64,000 nucleotides of DNA from Medakamo hakoo (Eukaryota; Chlorophyta; Trebouxiophyceae; Coccomyxaceae), in contig CP089463.1 of NCBI GenBank assembly GCA_026636295.1, positions 1 through 64,000 of the forward strand. The letters run 5' to 3'. The notes below the pieces were generated by a model. The model saw only the letters and a list, made by a program, of their open reading frames with translations, searched no databases and was not told where the DNA came from. This document shows, one piece after another, positions 49,275 to 60,486 of this stretch (positions within the stretch are counted from its first letter, which is position 1; each line of letters starts with the position of its first letter). The position numbers and the translations under genes were made by a program.

Positions 49275-50516
49275 CTACGGCGGCGGCAGGCGGACCGCGG
49301 CCAAGCCTCCCAGAGCAGCGACGCCCGCCCAGGTCGCCGCCGCCGCGGCCGTGCCTGGGCCGGCGCCGCCTTCCGCGCCCAGCACCAGCGGCAGCAGGAC
49401 GGCCGCGTGCGCGGCCGCCGCGCCCGCCAGGCCCGTCGCCAGAAGGCGGGCGGGCGAGGAGGCGCCGGCGGCCGGGGTGATGGTAGACGCACTCTTGCCC
49501 TGCGCGGCGTCCTTGATCGCGGCCGTCGCCGGCGGCACCGCGCCCGCCAGGGCGGCGCCGACCCCGCGCCACAGGGCCAGCGCCGCGGGCGAGAGCGCCG
49601 CCGGCGCCGTGCCAGGCGCGGCCGCGGCCGCGCCCGCGGCGGCGGACGGAACGATCGCGGCCAGCGTGGCCGCGGGCGCCAGCCAGTACGACGCGCCGCC
49701 GGCCAGGGCGGCGGCCGTCAGGACGGCGTACAGGCCGGGCGGGCCCGCCGCGGTCGTTGCGGGCGACGGCTGCGGTGGGGGCGGCGGGGGGTGCACCAGG
49801 CCCGCCGGGAAGAAAGCGACGACGGCGCCCAGCGACCCGCCCGCCAGGGCGGCGACGGTCGCGAACGCGGCCGGGGCGAGGGCGCCCGCCGCGGACGTGG
49901 CCGCCACCAGCAGCCCCGCGCTGAACGCGCCGACGCCAAACAGCGTGCGGCGGTGGAGCGGGTGGGCGAGCGTCCCGGCCGCGGCCGCGTCGCGGAGGGA
50001 GGCCAGGGCCGCGGCCGCGGCCAGCGACCCCGCACCAAACACTTGGGCGACGGGCGCCAGGGCCGCCGGCCCGCCCAGCGGCAGGGCCGCGCTCACAAAG
50101 GCGGTGCCGACGGCCGCAGACGGCCAGACCAGCAGGGCCGACGCGCCCAGGGCGTGCACGGCGGCCAGCGAGCCGAACGCCAGGGAGCCGGCGGCGGAGG
50201 AGGGCTTGGCCGCCGGTGGTGGAGGTGGAGGGGTGGGCGGCGGCGGCGGCGCCGCCTTCTTGTCTTCAGACGGGCCGGCGCCCAGGCCCTGGGCGGCGGC
50301 CGTGACCAGGCGCTTGGCTTGCTGGACGGCCGGTGAGGCGGGCGGCGGGGCGGGGGCGGGACGACGGGACGCAGCAGAGGACGACGAGGCGGACGCCGCG
50401 GCGCCCAAACCCGCGGGCCCGGCGGCGGCGCGCAGGCGTGGGGCGATGCGGGCGGTGGGCGGCGTGTGTGGGCGGGCGGCCAAGGCCGAGCGCGCGGCGC
50501 GGGCCAAGGTCAGCAT
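49275..50516 (-). CDS. Organelle-targeted multi-pass membrane protein, family unknown
   Basis: Single exon, 413 aa. A basic, acid-free leader (MLTLARAARSALAARPHTPP) and a Ser/Pro-rich segment are followed by around eight hydrophobic segments, for example LAFGSLAAVHALGASALLVW, LFGVGAFSAGLLVAATSAAG, LYAVLTAAALAGGASYWLAP and LLPLVLGAEGG. The repeated pattern suggests two four-helix halves. Sequence is so Ala-rich that family assignment is unsafe. A plastid or mitochondrial inner-membrane location is inferred from the leader. It is divergent from the Tudor-like gene. Confidence 0.65.
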   Translation of the reverse strand: MLTLARAARSALAARPHTPPTARIAPRLRAAAGPAGLGAAASASSSSAASRRPAPAPPPASPAVQQAKRLVTAAAQGLGAGPSEDKKAAPPPPPTPPPPPPAAKPSSAAGSLAFGSLAAVHALGASALLVWPSAAVGTAFVSAALPLGGPAALAPVAQVFGAGSLAAAAALASLRDAAAAGTLAHPLHRRTLFGVGAFSAGLLVAATSAAGALAPAAFATVAALAGGSLGAVVAFFPAGLVHPPPPPPQPSPATTAAGPPGLYAVLTAAALAGGASYWLAPAATLAAIVPSAAAGAAAAAPGTAPAALSPAALALWRGVGAALAGAVPPATAAIKDAAQGKSASTITPAAGASSPARLLATGLAGAAAAHAAVLLPLVLGAEGGAGPGTAAAAATWAGVAALGGLAAVRLPPP

Positions 50517-51159
50517 GGCGGGCGGCGTGCGTGGGGTGGCGCGGCAGGGGGTGGAGTGTGACGTGAGGGTTTGAACAGGTGAGTGGGGGGCCAGGCCTCC
50601 CCGCGCGCGCCCCCAGCCAAAGGCGAGTTCAAGCGCACGCGCGCGGCGAAAACAAAATTCGCTCCGCCCTGCCCACGTCACCAAACCCTTCCAATCCACT
50701 CCACTCCCTCGCCCACTGGCCGTCCTCGTCCCCTGCCTGCCACCTGAGTGGACAGATAGCCGATTGGGCGCGCGCCTTGTTTTGCCCGCGCCTCTCTCTG
50801 ACAGCGGAGGTTCTGAGAGACACACAGCAAGCCTGCAATCTCGTGCAGAAGCTGGGCCCGCCCACGACAGGTGCGCCCCGCCCAAAACGCCCGCCCCTCG
50901 CGCTGATGAACGGGACGAGACGCGTGCTTGAGCTTGAGGCGGCAGCGGAGTGCACTCGTGCAGACACGAGGCCGTGCGGCGGCGGGCTGTGGAAGCTGTC
51001 GCGCCTCCTCGCGCCGCCGCCCGACTCGCTCTGCGCGCACGTTTGAAAAAATCAAAGGCGTCCGTCCCGCCTCCGCCGCGCGCCCTCACACCCGCCCTCC
51101 CACTCCCACCCCCCACAAACCCGTGCTCCAGGCCGTTGACACCCCATCCGCGAAAAACC
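50517..51159. promoter_or_regulatory. Divergent intergenic region, membrane protein / Tudor-like
   Basis: 643 bases between two divergent starts. GC content drops relative to exons. No gene is supported: the ORFs crossing it are extensions of neighbours or low-complexity shadows. Probably two promoters, or an upstream non-coding exon of the Tudor-like gene. Confidence 0.4.
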
Positions 51160-54100
51160 ATGGGTCGCTCCACGCCTGCCGCCCCCACCCTTCCCCCACC
51201 AACCAAACGCGCCCGCCCGGCCGACTCGTCGACCGCCGCGCTCTCGGCCGCCCTGCTCGCCAGCGCCGCCGCCCTGGACGTCCCGCCGCCCGCCCAGGCC
51301 CGCCGCGCCGCTCGCGGCGCCGTCAAGGCCGGAGACCCACCGGCGGCGGCTGAGCCGGCGGCGGGGGAGCAGCGGGAGTCGTCCCGCCTGCGCCCGCGCA
51401 AGCCCGGCCGCGAGGCCTGGGTCACGGCCGCGGCCGCGGGCCTGCCGCCGACGACGGCGGGCGGTGCTGCGGACCCCGCGCCGCGCCGGCCGTCCAGTGC
51501 GGACCGGCCCCGCCGCAAGGCCGGGGCCGGTGGCGGCGGCGTCAAGCCCCGGCCGCCGGCTCGCACCACCGCGACGCCCGCCCCTCAACTCCCTCTCGGC
51601 GCGGCCGCCACCATCGCGGCCGTCGCGGCCGAACTGCCGCAGGGCGCGGCCGTGCCGGCGGCCCTGCCGCCTCCGCCTCCCCGGTCGGACGCGGCGGGCC
51701 GGGCGGCGCAGGACGTCGCGGCGGCGGCGGCGGCGGTGACGGCCGCGGCGACCGCCGCTCGCGCGCGCGCGCCCCGCCCTTCTCGCCGCCCGGGCGCGGC
51801 GGGGCCCTGCGCCGCGGCCGTGGGCGCCCGCGTCGGCGTCTGGTGCGGCGGGCCCACGCCCGGCGCCGGCGGCAGCGGTGGCGCTGGCGGCGCCGGCGAC
51901 GGGCCCGGCGGCCCGCCGCCCCCGCCCGGCGGCGGCCCGCCCCCCAAGGCGGGCCCGCCCCAGTACCTCAAGGGCTGCCTGCGCGCGTACGACGCGTACC
52001 ACAAGCGGGCCAAGGTGCGGCTGGACGGCGGGTGCGGCCTGGACGAGTGGCTGCCCCTGGGCCGGGAGTGCCTGGCCTGGCTGGCGCCGCGCGGCGCGAG
52101 CGCCGGCGGCGCGGGCGCCGCGCTCGGCGCGGCGATGCGCTACCTGGGCGCGGCCGGCGCGTGCGACGCGGGCGCCGCGCCCGCGCCCTGCGGCGCCTTT
52201 GCCAGCCCGCCGACGGCGCCGCCGCCCGGCGCGCTGACGGGCGCGGCGGCCGCGGCGGCCGCCGGCGGCAACTCGCCCCGCCTGGGCGACCGCCTGGGCC
52301 TGTGGTGGCCGGCCGGGCGCGGGTGGGCGCGCGGGACGGTCATTGACTTTGCGCCCGCCGCGGCCGTCGCGGCGGCCCTGCCCGGCGCGGCCGGCGTCGC
52401 CGCCGCCACCGCCGCGGCGGCCGTGCCGTCCGGCACGCAGGCGCTGCGCTTGCTGTACGACGACGGCGAGGACGAGTGGATCGTGCCGGCGCTGGAGGCG
52501 CTGGAACCGCGCCCGCCGCCGCCGCCGTCTGCTGGCTGGGTCGTGCCGGGTGGTGGTGGTGGTGGTGGTGGCCGCGGCGCCGCGCCCGCGCCGCACATCA
52601 TGGCTTTCCCCTGTGGTCCCGCCCGTGCTGGCTTGCCACCAGCTGCGCTGACTCCTCCCACCGCGGCCGCCGCCGTCGGCTGGCGGGTGGCCCTCCACGT
52701 CCGCGCGACGACGGCCGGCAGCGGGAAAAGTTCGACGCTCGCGCCGACCGCTGCCGCGTTTGCGCCCGCCACCGTCGTCGCGTACGACCCGGCGACCCGG
52801 CGCCATGCCGTCGCCTTTGACGCGGGCGCGCCCGGTGACGACCGCCGGGCGTCCGGCTCGTCCAAAGCCGCGTCTGCTGGAGCCGGGAGCGGGAGCGCTG
52901 GCGGTGGTGCGGCCGACGACGACGCCGACGACGACGAAGACGACGAAGACGAGGACGGCGGGTCCGCCCCTGCCGTGGGTGCCAAGCGCCCGGCGGGCCG
53001 GTCCACGCGCCCGCCGCCCCCGCCGCCGCCGCCCGTCCCGCCCGTCTGGCTGGACCTGGGCGCCACGGCCGTGAAGTGGGTCCTGCCGCCGGGCACGGCC
53101 GCGGGCGCGCCGCCGCAGCCCGCGCGCCGCTCCCGCTCCGGCTCCCGCCGCCGCCGCGCCGCCGCCGTGTACGGCCCCGACGGCCTCCCCGTCCCGGGCG
53201 GGGGGCTGTACGGCGGCGGTGCCGCCTACGCCGCCGCGCTGGCCGCCGCCGCCGCCGCGTCCGGGTCCGAGCCGCCCATGACATACACGGCGGCGGGCGT
53301 GCCCGTCCCGCCCGCGGCCGCCGCCGGCCGCCCGCGGTCCTCCCGCCCGGCCAGCGCCAAGGCGTCTGCCCGGCGCGCGCGCACGCCCGGCTTCATGACC
53401 ACGCCCGCCGGCATGGTGCCGTCGGGCCAGCAGGTCCTGCACGGCGGCGGCCGTGGCGCGGCCGCCGCCCCCGGCTCGGCGCTGCCCGGGTCGGGCGAGT
53501 CGGCCGCGCGCACGGCCGCCGCGCTGGCCGCGACGACGACGACGACGACGACCGACTCGGACGACGGTCCGTTCCCGGGTGCCGGCCCGCACGGTGGCGG
53601 CGGTCTCTTTGCGGGCGACGACGACGGCGAGCACTGGGGCGCGATCGGCGGCGGCGGCGGGGACGGGGAGGACGACGGCCCGGCCGCCGAGGCGGACGAG
53701 GCGGGCGATGAGCCGTCGCTTTTTGCGCCCTTTGAGCCCCTGGCCGCGGCGGAGGGGGTGGTGGCGTCGGCGCTCGGACCCGCGTCGGCCGCCCGCCCGG
53801 TCCGCGTCGCGGCCGTCTTGGGCAGCGGCGGCCGCCGGTCGGGCGCGCCGACGGGCCGCGGCACGCCGCCCGCGGACGACGACGCGGGCGCGGCCGCGCA
53901 CCCGCCGCAGCAGCAGCCTGCTGCTGCGCCGGTTGCGCCGCCGCCGCCGGCCCAGGCCGCGCCCACCCGGACGGGCAGCGCACCGCTGCTCAACGTGCGC
54001 CTGGTCCTGGGCGACGCCGCCAACGGCGGCCGGGCTGGCGGCCCTGCGCCCGCCAACAAAGCGGCAGGCGGGGGCGGCGGGCGTGCCCCCCTCAAACACG

Positions 54101-54582
54101 CGGCCTCCCTGCCCCCCCTGCCGCCCGCCCACCACCCGGGCGTCGTCGGCCTGACGCCCGCCGCCGGCATGACGGGCGTCGTGCCGCCGTCCCCGGGCGG
54201 TGGCCTGCTGGCCGGGCTGAGCTCGCCTGGTGGCGCCCTTGGCCGCCACGGCGGTGGCGGCGCCGCGCCGGCCGCGCTGACGCCCCGCCGCGCGGCTGCG
54301 ACGGCCGCGGCCGCCCACCCCACCCCGGGCGCCGACGTCTTTGGCGTGGGCCTGGACTTTGGTGGCGCCGGGCACTCGCCCCTGGCCGGCCTGCTGGACT
54401 CGCCGCCGCCGGCCGGCGCGCACGCGGGCGGCCACGGCCCGAGCCGCCTGGGCGGTGGCGCTGGCGCTGGCGCGGTGCCGCCTGTCGCTCCGCCGCCGCT
54501 GTCGCCACCCGGCCCGGGAACCATGCTGCCGGGCCCTGGCCTGTCGCCGGGCGCGTCGCCCGCCTGGGCGGCGGCCGGGTAG
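51160..54582 (+). CDS. Tudor-like chromatin protein with low-complexity regions
   Basis: Single exon, 1140 aa. The N terminus is basic (PTKRARPADSS; SSRLRPRKPGREAW). Three modules look Tudor/agenet-like: GARVGVWCGGP...YLKGCLRAYDAYHKRAKVRL...EWLPL; LGDRLGLWWPAGRGWARGTV...LRLLYDDGEDEWIVPALEAL; and VGWRVALHVRA...ATVVAYDPATRRHAVAFD...KWVLPPG. The middle one is the best, with the ...(V/L)YDDGE(D)E(W) signature of plant PTM/PDS5-type Tudor domains that bind methylated histone tails. A DDD/DEDDEDEDG acidic stretch and an Arg/Ser-rich SRSGSRRRRAAAVYG follow. Beyond residue ~700 the sequence is Pro/Gly/Ala-rich. It may be a nuclear histone reader; specific family uncertain. Confidence 0.68.
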   Translation: MGRSTPAAPTLPPPTKRARPADSSTAALSAALLASAAALDVPPPAQARRAARGAVKAGDPPAAAEPAAGEQRESSRLRPRKPGREAWVTAAAAGLPPTTAGGAADPAPRRPSSADRPRRKAGAGGGGVKPRPPARTTATPAPQLPLGAAATIAAVAAELPQGAAVPAALPPPPPRSDAAGRAAQDVAAAAAAVTAAATAARARAPRPSRRPGAAGPCAAAVGARVGVWCGGPTPGAGGSGGAGGAGDGPGGPPPPPGGGPPPKAGPPQYLKGCLRAYDAYHKRAKVRLDGGCGLDEWLPLGRECLAWLAPRGASAGGAGAALGAAMRYLGAAGACDAGAAPAPCGAFASPPTAPPPGALTGAAAAAAAGGNSPRLGDRLGLWWPAGRGWARGTVIDFAPAAAVAAALPGAAGVAAATAAAAVPSGTQALRLLYDDGEDEWIVPALEALEPRPPPPPSAGWVVPGGGGGGGGRGAAPAPHIMAFPCGPARAGLPPAALTPPTAAAAVGWRVALHVRATTAGSGKSSTLAPTAAAFAPATVVAYDPATRRHAVAFDAGAPGDDRRASGSSKAASAGAGSGSAGGGAADDDADDDEDDEDEDGGSAPAVGAKRPAGRSTRPPPPPPPPVPPVWLDLGATAVKWVLPPGTAAGAPPQPARRSRSGSRRRRAAAVYGPDGLPVPGGGLYGGGAAYAAALAAAAAASGSEPPMTYTAAGVPVPPAAAAGRPRSSRPASAKASARRARTPGFMTTPAGMVPSGQQVLHGGGRGAAAAPGSALPGSGESAARTAAALAATTTTTTTDSDDGPFPGAGPHGGGGLFAGDDDGEHWGAIGGGGGDGEDDGPAAEADEAGDEPSLFAPFEPLAAAEGVVASALGPASAARPVRVAAVLGSGGRRSGAPTGRGTPPADDDAGAAAHPPQQQPAAAPVAPPPPAQAAPTRTGSAPLLNVRLVLGDAANGGRAGGPAPANKAAGGGGGRAPLKHAASLPPLPPAHHPGVVGLTPAAGMTGVVPPSPGGGLLAGLSSPGGALGRHGGGGAAPAALTPRRAAATAAAAHPTPGADVFGVGLDFGGAGHSPLAGLLDSPPPAGAHAGGHGPSRLGGGAGAGAVPPVAPPPLSPPGPGTMLPGPGLSPGASPAWAAAG

Positions 54583-54950
54583 AGTGAAGTGGGCGAGAGG
54601 GAGTGGGAAAACATCCTCTTCGTCTGTTTTTGGGTGGCGTCTTTTTTTTCGAGGGGTGGTGGATGGATGGAGAGATCGTGAACCAAAAAAATCAATACAC
54701 ACGGGGGGGGGGCGTGGAGAGACAAGGCAGAGGCCATCGCGGAAGCCTGCCGACCTATTTCGGGCAACACTTGACAGGAAAGGAGGGCGTGCACGTGTGG
54801 GTGGGTGGGCGCGCGCCCAGGCGCACGCGAATGGATGGACGAGAGAAAAACCATCTCGCGGGAGCTGTTCTTTTTTTTTGCAAACAAAAACGCGGAACTG
54901 TTTTTCTTCCCCACCCGTACGCACGCAGCTCCACCCCCTCCTTTGCTTCT
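54583..54950. other. Convergent 3' intergenic region, Tudor-like / SPS
   Basis: 368 bases between convergent stops. It contains T8, A6 and T9 runs and is the least GC-rich stretch of this size nearby. It presumably carries both 3' UTRs. No UGUAA signal was noticed on either strand. Confidence 0.4.
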
Positions 54951-57900
54951 TCAAAACACTCCGTCCCGGGCCTCGTCCAGGGAGGTGACCCCACGCGCGG
55001 CGCTGCCCACGCCGCCACCACGGCCCCACTGCCCGCTGGACCGGCCCGACCCGCCACCGCCGCTTTTCCCTGCCGCTAAATCCGCGACGACGCAGTCGCC
55101 CAGGCCCGCGCCCAGCGCGTCGACGGGCGCGACAGACAACCGACCATCAAACTCGGTCGGGTCCACGCGGAAGGCCAGGCGGGCCAGCAGCGGCGGCCGG
55201 CGGTGTGGCGCGCCGGCTGGCGCGGCCGGTGCACCACCCCCCGGCTCCAAAATTAACACCCGGCACGCGCCCGACGCCAGCTCCACCGTGTCGGACGTGT
55301 GCGGGACGACGTCGACGGTCGCGAACGCGGACACGGCCGCAGCGGTGGAGCGCGGCGAGCCCGGGATGGAGGGGGCGGCGGCGGCGGCGCCGCCGCCCGT
55401 CGTCGTCACCCGCGGCCGGTCGACGCCGGGCGGCGTGACCACGACCGTGAACGCGTCCATGGCCAGCCCAAACTTGGCGGCCAGGAAGCGGAGGGCGAGG
55501 GCGCGGGACGCGCGCAGGGGCGTGATGTGCAGGCGCGGGGCCAGGCGGGACGACGGCGCGGCGCCGGCACCGGCCGCACCGGCGGCGTCCGGCACGGCCT
55601 GCAGCGTCACGTGCGCCCGGTACCCGTTGGCCCGCATGCGGCGGCGCAGGCGGTCGACGACGGCCAGGGGGAGCTCGCCGTCCGGGTCGGCGCCCGCCGT
55701 GACGGAGTGGGAGGCCGGCGCCGAGGGCGCGGCGGCGGGCGCGGGCGCGGCGGACGCGGACGGCGGCGCGGCGCCGCCCCCGCCGCCGAGCGAGCGCTGG
55801 GCGGCCGAGAGGACGGCGCCAAAGCGGGCCGCGAGCCCGGCCGCGCCGGGGCCGCCGCCGCCCGCCGCGGCGGACGACACGCCCGCCGCGACGGCGGCCG
55901 TCGCGTCGCCCGTCAGTTCCAGCAGGACGTGGTGCGGGTGCAGGCCACTGGACGGGGCCAGGCCGTCCAGGGCGCGCAGCAGGGCCGCGACGCCGGGGTC
56001 GGCGGCCGGGTCGCCCGCGCCCGCGCCGGCCGCCGCGCCCGCGGCCGCGGCCGCGTCCGCCGCCGCGTCCGCCGCCGGGCGCAAAGCCTTGGAGACGACG
56101 CGGGCGATGGACGCCCGGTCCCACCACAGGCCGATGTGGTCTTCCCACGCCTCGTCCGCCGCCCACCGCCAGGCGGGCGCGCAGCCACCGTGCGGTCGCG
56201 GCTCGCCGCCGCCGCCAGCCTCAGGCACCGCGTGCCACACGTCCGCGCCGCCGTGGCACACCACCCAGTCCACCCAGCCGTCCACGTCCACGCCCGCCGC
56301 GGTCAGGGCGGCGTGCGTGTCGTCAAAGCCCAGCATGGACGCGACGCCGATGCCGACGGGCGGCGGGGCGTGCGCGAGGGCGACGCCCGCGTCGATGTCG
56401 CGCGCGGCCGCGCGCGTGACCGCAGCCGCCAGCGACGTGATGGCGGCCGCGGCGGCGGGGACGGCGTGCGCGCCGTCCAGGGGCACGACGACAAAGCCGC
56501 GGCGGGACGCGCCGCGGTCGGACGGCGCGCCGGCGGGCGTGCCGTGGTGACCCGGCGCGCCGACGGCCAGGCCGGGCGCGGGCCCGCCCTCGAACGACGA
56601 CAGGCCCGTCGTCGAGTCGTCGGCGGCCGGTGCGTGCCCAGCGGCGTGCGTGGGCGCACCCGACCCGGGCGGCTCCCCGCCGCCCGCCGCCCACTGGATG
56701 CCGCGGCGGCGGCGGTCGGCGACCGAGCCGGCCGCGCCCGCCGCCAGCTCCGCATCCAGCGACCCGCGCACGATCTCCGGGGCGGAGCCCGTGACGCTGC
56801 CCGTCGCGCCGGCCAGGGGAGAGCGCAGGGCGGCCGGGATGGCCAGCGCCCGCGTCGGGGACGGGTCGGCGGCAGACGCGGCGGGCAGGCTGCCCGCGGC
56901 GGGCCGCCCACCGCCGCCGCCGGGCGCGGTGAGTGCGGAGCCGGGCAGCGCCATGGGCAGTGACGCCGCTCCAGGAGGCAGGCCGCCCAGGCTCAGGCCG
57001 GGCGGGCGGGGCGCGGGCGGCGCCGACCCCGACGGTTCCAGGGCGGACATGCTCGGCCGCGGCGACGGCGACGCGGCGCCAGACGGCGTGCCGCCGCCGC
57101 GCGCGCTGCCCGGCCCGCCACCACCACCCCCGCCCCCGCCCGCCCACCCGGCCGCCGCCGCTTCGGCCGCCGCCCGCACTTCGGCCGCGGGGCGCAGGTG
57201 CGCGTCCCACGTCCCGGACAGGCGGGCGACCTTGGACCGCGACGCCCGGGCGCCCGCCTTGACGGCCGCCAGGCGGACCAGGTAGCGGTGGCAGTGCGCG
57301 GGCCAGGAGTAGGCGCCGATGTGCTCGCGCCCCGCCCGGGACATGGCGTCCCAGGTGGCCGGCCGGGTGAGGATGCTCAGCAGGGCGTCCCCGATGGCGG
57401 CCGGGTCGGTCGGGTCGACCAGCAGGCCGTGGCGCAGGGTGGCCATGATGTCGACGGGCCCGCCGTTGCGGGTCGCGACGCACGGCACGCCCAGCGCGGC
57501 CGCCTCGATGACCGTCAGGCCGAACGGCTCCTGCAGCGCCACGTTGACAAAGACGCCGCGCGTGGCCAGGGGCAGGCGGTAAATGTCGGCGACGTCGGCC
57601 TGGGTGTGGTGCTTGGGGAAGGCGACCGACCCCCACAGGCCGTGGTTGTCGACCAGGCGGAACACGGCCTCGACGACGCCGCGGGAGCCGGGCGCGAGCG
57701 CTTCCAGCGTGTCCCGGTTGCCCATGACCAGGACCAGGTTGGCCAGCTGGCGCAGCGTCCCATTCGTGGCGAAGGCCGTCACCAGGCCCAGCAGGTTCTT
57801 CTTGGGGTCGGGGCGGGACATGGCCAGGATGGCGGGCTTGCGCGGGTTTCTCAAAAAGGAGAAGATGGACGCCCAGATCGGCGGTTCGGGGCCGGGCGGC

Positions 57901-60486
57901 GCGTGGAAGTCGGAGAAGGACGGGGACAGGGCCATGTCCGACAGGGGCGCGGCGCCGCCCTCGGAGGGCGGCGGCCGCGGGGACGTGGCGGGCAGGGAGG
58001 GCGGGTGGGCGCCGCCGCCGCCGCCGCCGCGGGGCGAGACCAGCGGCGCCTTGGCGCCCGGCCCGCGCGCGGACTCGTCCCCGCCGCCGCCGCCGCCGCC
58101 GCTGCCGGGCCCGTCGACGCGCAGCGCCGAGAAATCCAGGCCGGGCGGGATGACCGCCATGGCCGGCATGTGGCGGCCCGGCCGGGCGCGCGCCGCCAGG
58201 ACGGCGCCCAGGCGGCGGTCGTACCCGTGGTACAGCCCCCACTGGTCGTCCACCTCCTGCCGGGTGGACGTCAGGACCAGGGCCGCCGCGTCCAGGCACC
58301 GTTCCTCGGCCTCGATGCGGCGGGCGATGCGGTAGGTCGCCTCCACCTCGGCCCGGGTCATGGACCCGCCCGCCAGCAGGTGGTCGAGCTTGTTGCGGCC
58401 GAGGGAGTGGCCCGTCACGACGCACTCGACGCCCAGGGAGGAGGCCATGAGCGCCGCCGCCTCGCCCGCGTCCGCGTAGTGGCCGTGCACCGCGTACAGC
58501 TCGCAGGGCGTGCCCGCGTCGGCCAGGCGGGCGAGCGTGGCCCGGGCGTGGGCGATGCCCCGGTCGGCAAACTCGCGGACGTGCGGCCACAGCCGCTCCT
58601 TGCGCAGGTAGCGGCCGGGGGGGCCGCACGGCAGGCGGACGATGTACGCGCCGCCCGAGGCGGGGCCGGGCTCGGCCGGCCCGTCCGCCGGTCCGGCGCC
58701 CGCGCCGCCGCCGGCCCGTTCTTTGGGCGGGGCGATGCACTCGGACGGCTGGGCGTACGACGCGTCGACGGCCGGGTCGGCGACCAGGCGCGTGAGCAAG
58801 TCCACGCGGTGCACGGCCGGGTGGGCCGCCAACGCCCGCGCCAGTTCCACGACGTACTTGACCTGCCCGCCCGTGTCCGGGTCGCGGCCCAGCTCCATGC
58901 GTTCGCCACGCACCAGGCCGTGCATGGACGCCAGGACGATGTACAGGCCATCGACGCGCCCGGAGAACGGGTCGTCGTCCTCGGCGGCGGCGTCGGGCGG
59001 CGGCGCGCGCCCCCAGCCCGCGCCACCCAGGGACGGCGACGCAACGCCCGGCCCGGGCGGGGAGCCCGCGTAGTCGGACCGCAGCCAGGCTTCGGACGCC
59101 GTGGGGCCGGGCGCCAGCAGAGGCGCGACGGCCGCCGCACCCGCCGCGCCAGACGGCGGGGTTGGCACGACCGCCGCAGCGGCCGGCGCCGCCCCGCCCG
59201 CCGCCAAAGCTGCCGACAGCCCGCCCGCCGACCCGGTACGCACGCGCGGCGGCGCGGCCGGCAGCCCTAAATCGGGCACGACCGGCGGCGCCGTCCCCGC
59301 CGCGCCCAGGCCGGCGTCGACGGACGCGCGCGCGGACGCGCCACCCCGCGCGGGCGACAGCGCGCCGCTCCCACCGCCGCCGCCGACGCCCAGCGCGGCG
59401 CCGGCCGGGCGGCCGCCCGCCGCGATGGCCGCCGCCGCGGCCAGCACGGACCCCGTCGCCGTGCCCGCCCGCGACGGCGGCGGCGACAGGAAGTCGTCCT
59501 CGTCCAGGTCGGACTCGTCGTCCGCGGCCGCGCGGCCCGACGCGCGCGAGCCCGGCGCGCGCGCGGAGCCGCCGGCCGCCGCCCGGGCCGCCGCCGCGAG
59601 CCGCACCGCTTCTTTCTTGCGTTTGAGGTGCCACACTCGCCAGGAGAGGTGTTCCAGGCGCGCGTCTTTTTCATTGGAGCCCCGCGTGGAGACGGCCTAC
59701 AGGTTTTTTTTTTTTTTTTGGAGGTGAGGTGAGGTGAGGATGGGATGGGGTGATTCGAGGCGGCGGGGGTGTGGTGGGGAAGGGCCGGCCGCCAGCGCGC
59801 CGCCCCCGCCCTCACTCCAAGCTCACCCGGCTCCACGCGGACGCGATGCCTTCCTCGCCCAGCTGTAGGATCTGGTTGACGTAATACCTGGAAGTAGTGT
59901 GGGATGGAGAGAGTGCGGGAGTGTTTTGTGAGCGGATGGATGGGGGGGGATGGTCCTGGGGGGAGAGGGTCGGGGGGGGGGGGGGGGGGGGGGATGCGTT
60001 CTCCACCACCACCACCACCACCATCCCAACTCACTTGGCGAACAGGCTCTTGTCCGCGTCCACCCGGCGCCCAGCCGGGCGGTCGGCCGACTCGGGCGCG
60101 CGCGAGTACTCGGACGACAGGCCGGTCGTGAGCTGTTTTTTTTGTGTGGGCGGGTGTTTTGTTTTTTTTGGTCGAGGGTGAGGGGGGTGACAAGGAGCGA
60201 GCGGAGCGGAGCGGGGCGGGCGCGCACCAAGTGCATTGCGGCGCGCGCGTGGCGGCGCGGCGCATCGGACTGGGCCACAACCCACACTCATAGGGGTGTG
60301 CGCGCGTTGTACATGCTAGGATCAGGGCGGAGGGGTGTGCGCGCGCCGCGACCCCGGCCCCGCGGCCCGTTGTTTCGACTGGCGTGCGTCCGGCTGCCTC
60401 CGGAGAGACGCAAACGCGAACACAAAAAAACGCACCAGCGCGTCCAGGTAGGACTCGATCCACGCGTTGCCGCCGGACACATCCAT
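54951..60486 (-). CDS. SPS: Sucrose-phosphate synthase, very large
   Basis: Predicted join on the minus strand 60486..60436, 60132..60035, 59887..59827, 59696..54951; 1651 aa. It makes sucrose-6-phosphate from UDP-glucose and fructose-6-phosphate in the cytosol. Exons 1-3 encode the plant SPS N terminus (GNAWIESYLDAL; YYVNQILQLGEEGIASAWSR), then AVSTRGSNEKDARLEHLSWR. The GT-B domain spans about residues 315-850: DGLYIVLASMHGLVRGERME, DTGGQVKYVVELARAL, LYAVHGHYADAGEAA, VVTGHSLGRNKLDHLLAGG, ILAMSRPDPKKNLLGLV and LQEPFGLTVIEAAALG (E-x7-E). The C-terminal third keeps fragments of the sucrose-phosphatase-like domain (VVVPLDGAHAVPAAAAAI; YRAHVTLQAVPDA; FLAAKFGLAMDAFTVVV) but is interrupted by long Gly/Ala/Pro blocks. 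Plant SPS is about 1050 aa, so some 600 residues are low-complexity expansion. Confidence 0.9.
59972..59993. repeat. G22 homopolymer in SPS intron
   Basis: Twenty-two consecutive Gs, followed by ATGCG. On the coding strand this is a C tract of the second SPS intron. Such a tract could form G-quadruplex structure on the plus strand and is prone to sequencing error. Confidence 0.85.

Noticed and set aside
51052-55029. 1325-residue antisense frame across the Tudor-like gene
   Set aside because: Very long, but composed of Arg/Gly/Ala with no domain. The plus strand shows Tudor-like signatures and sensible ends, so this is a GC shadow.
56323-59634. 1103-residue alternative frame on the same strand as SPS
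   Set aside because: Offset frame of a real gene; Arg/Pro-rich and without motifs.
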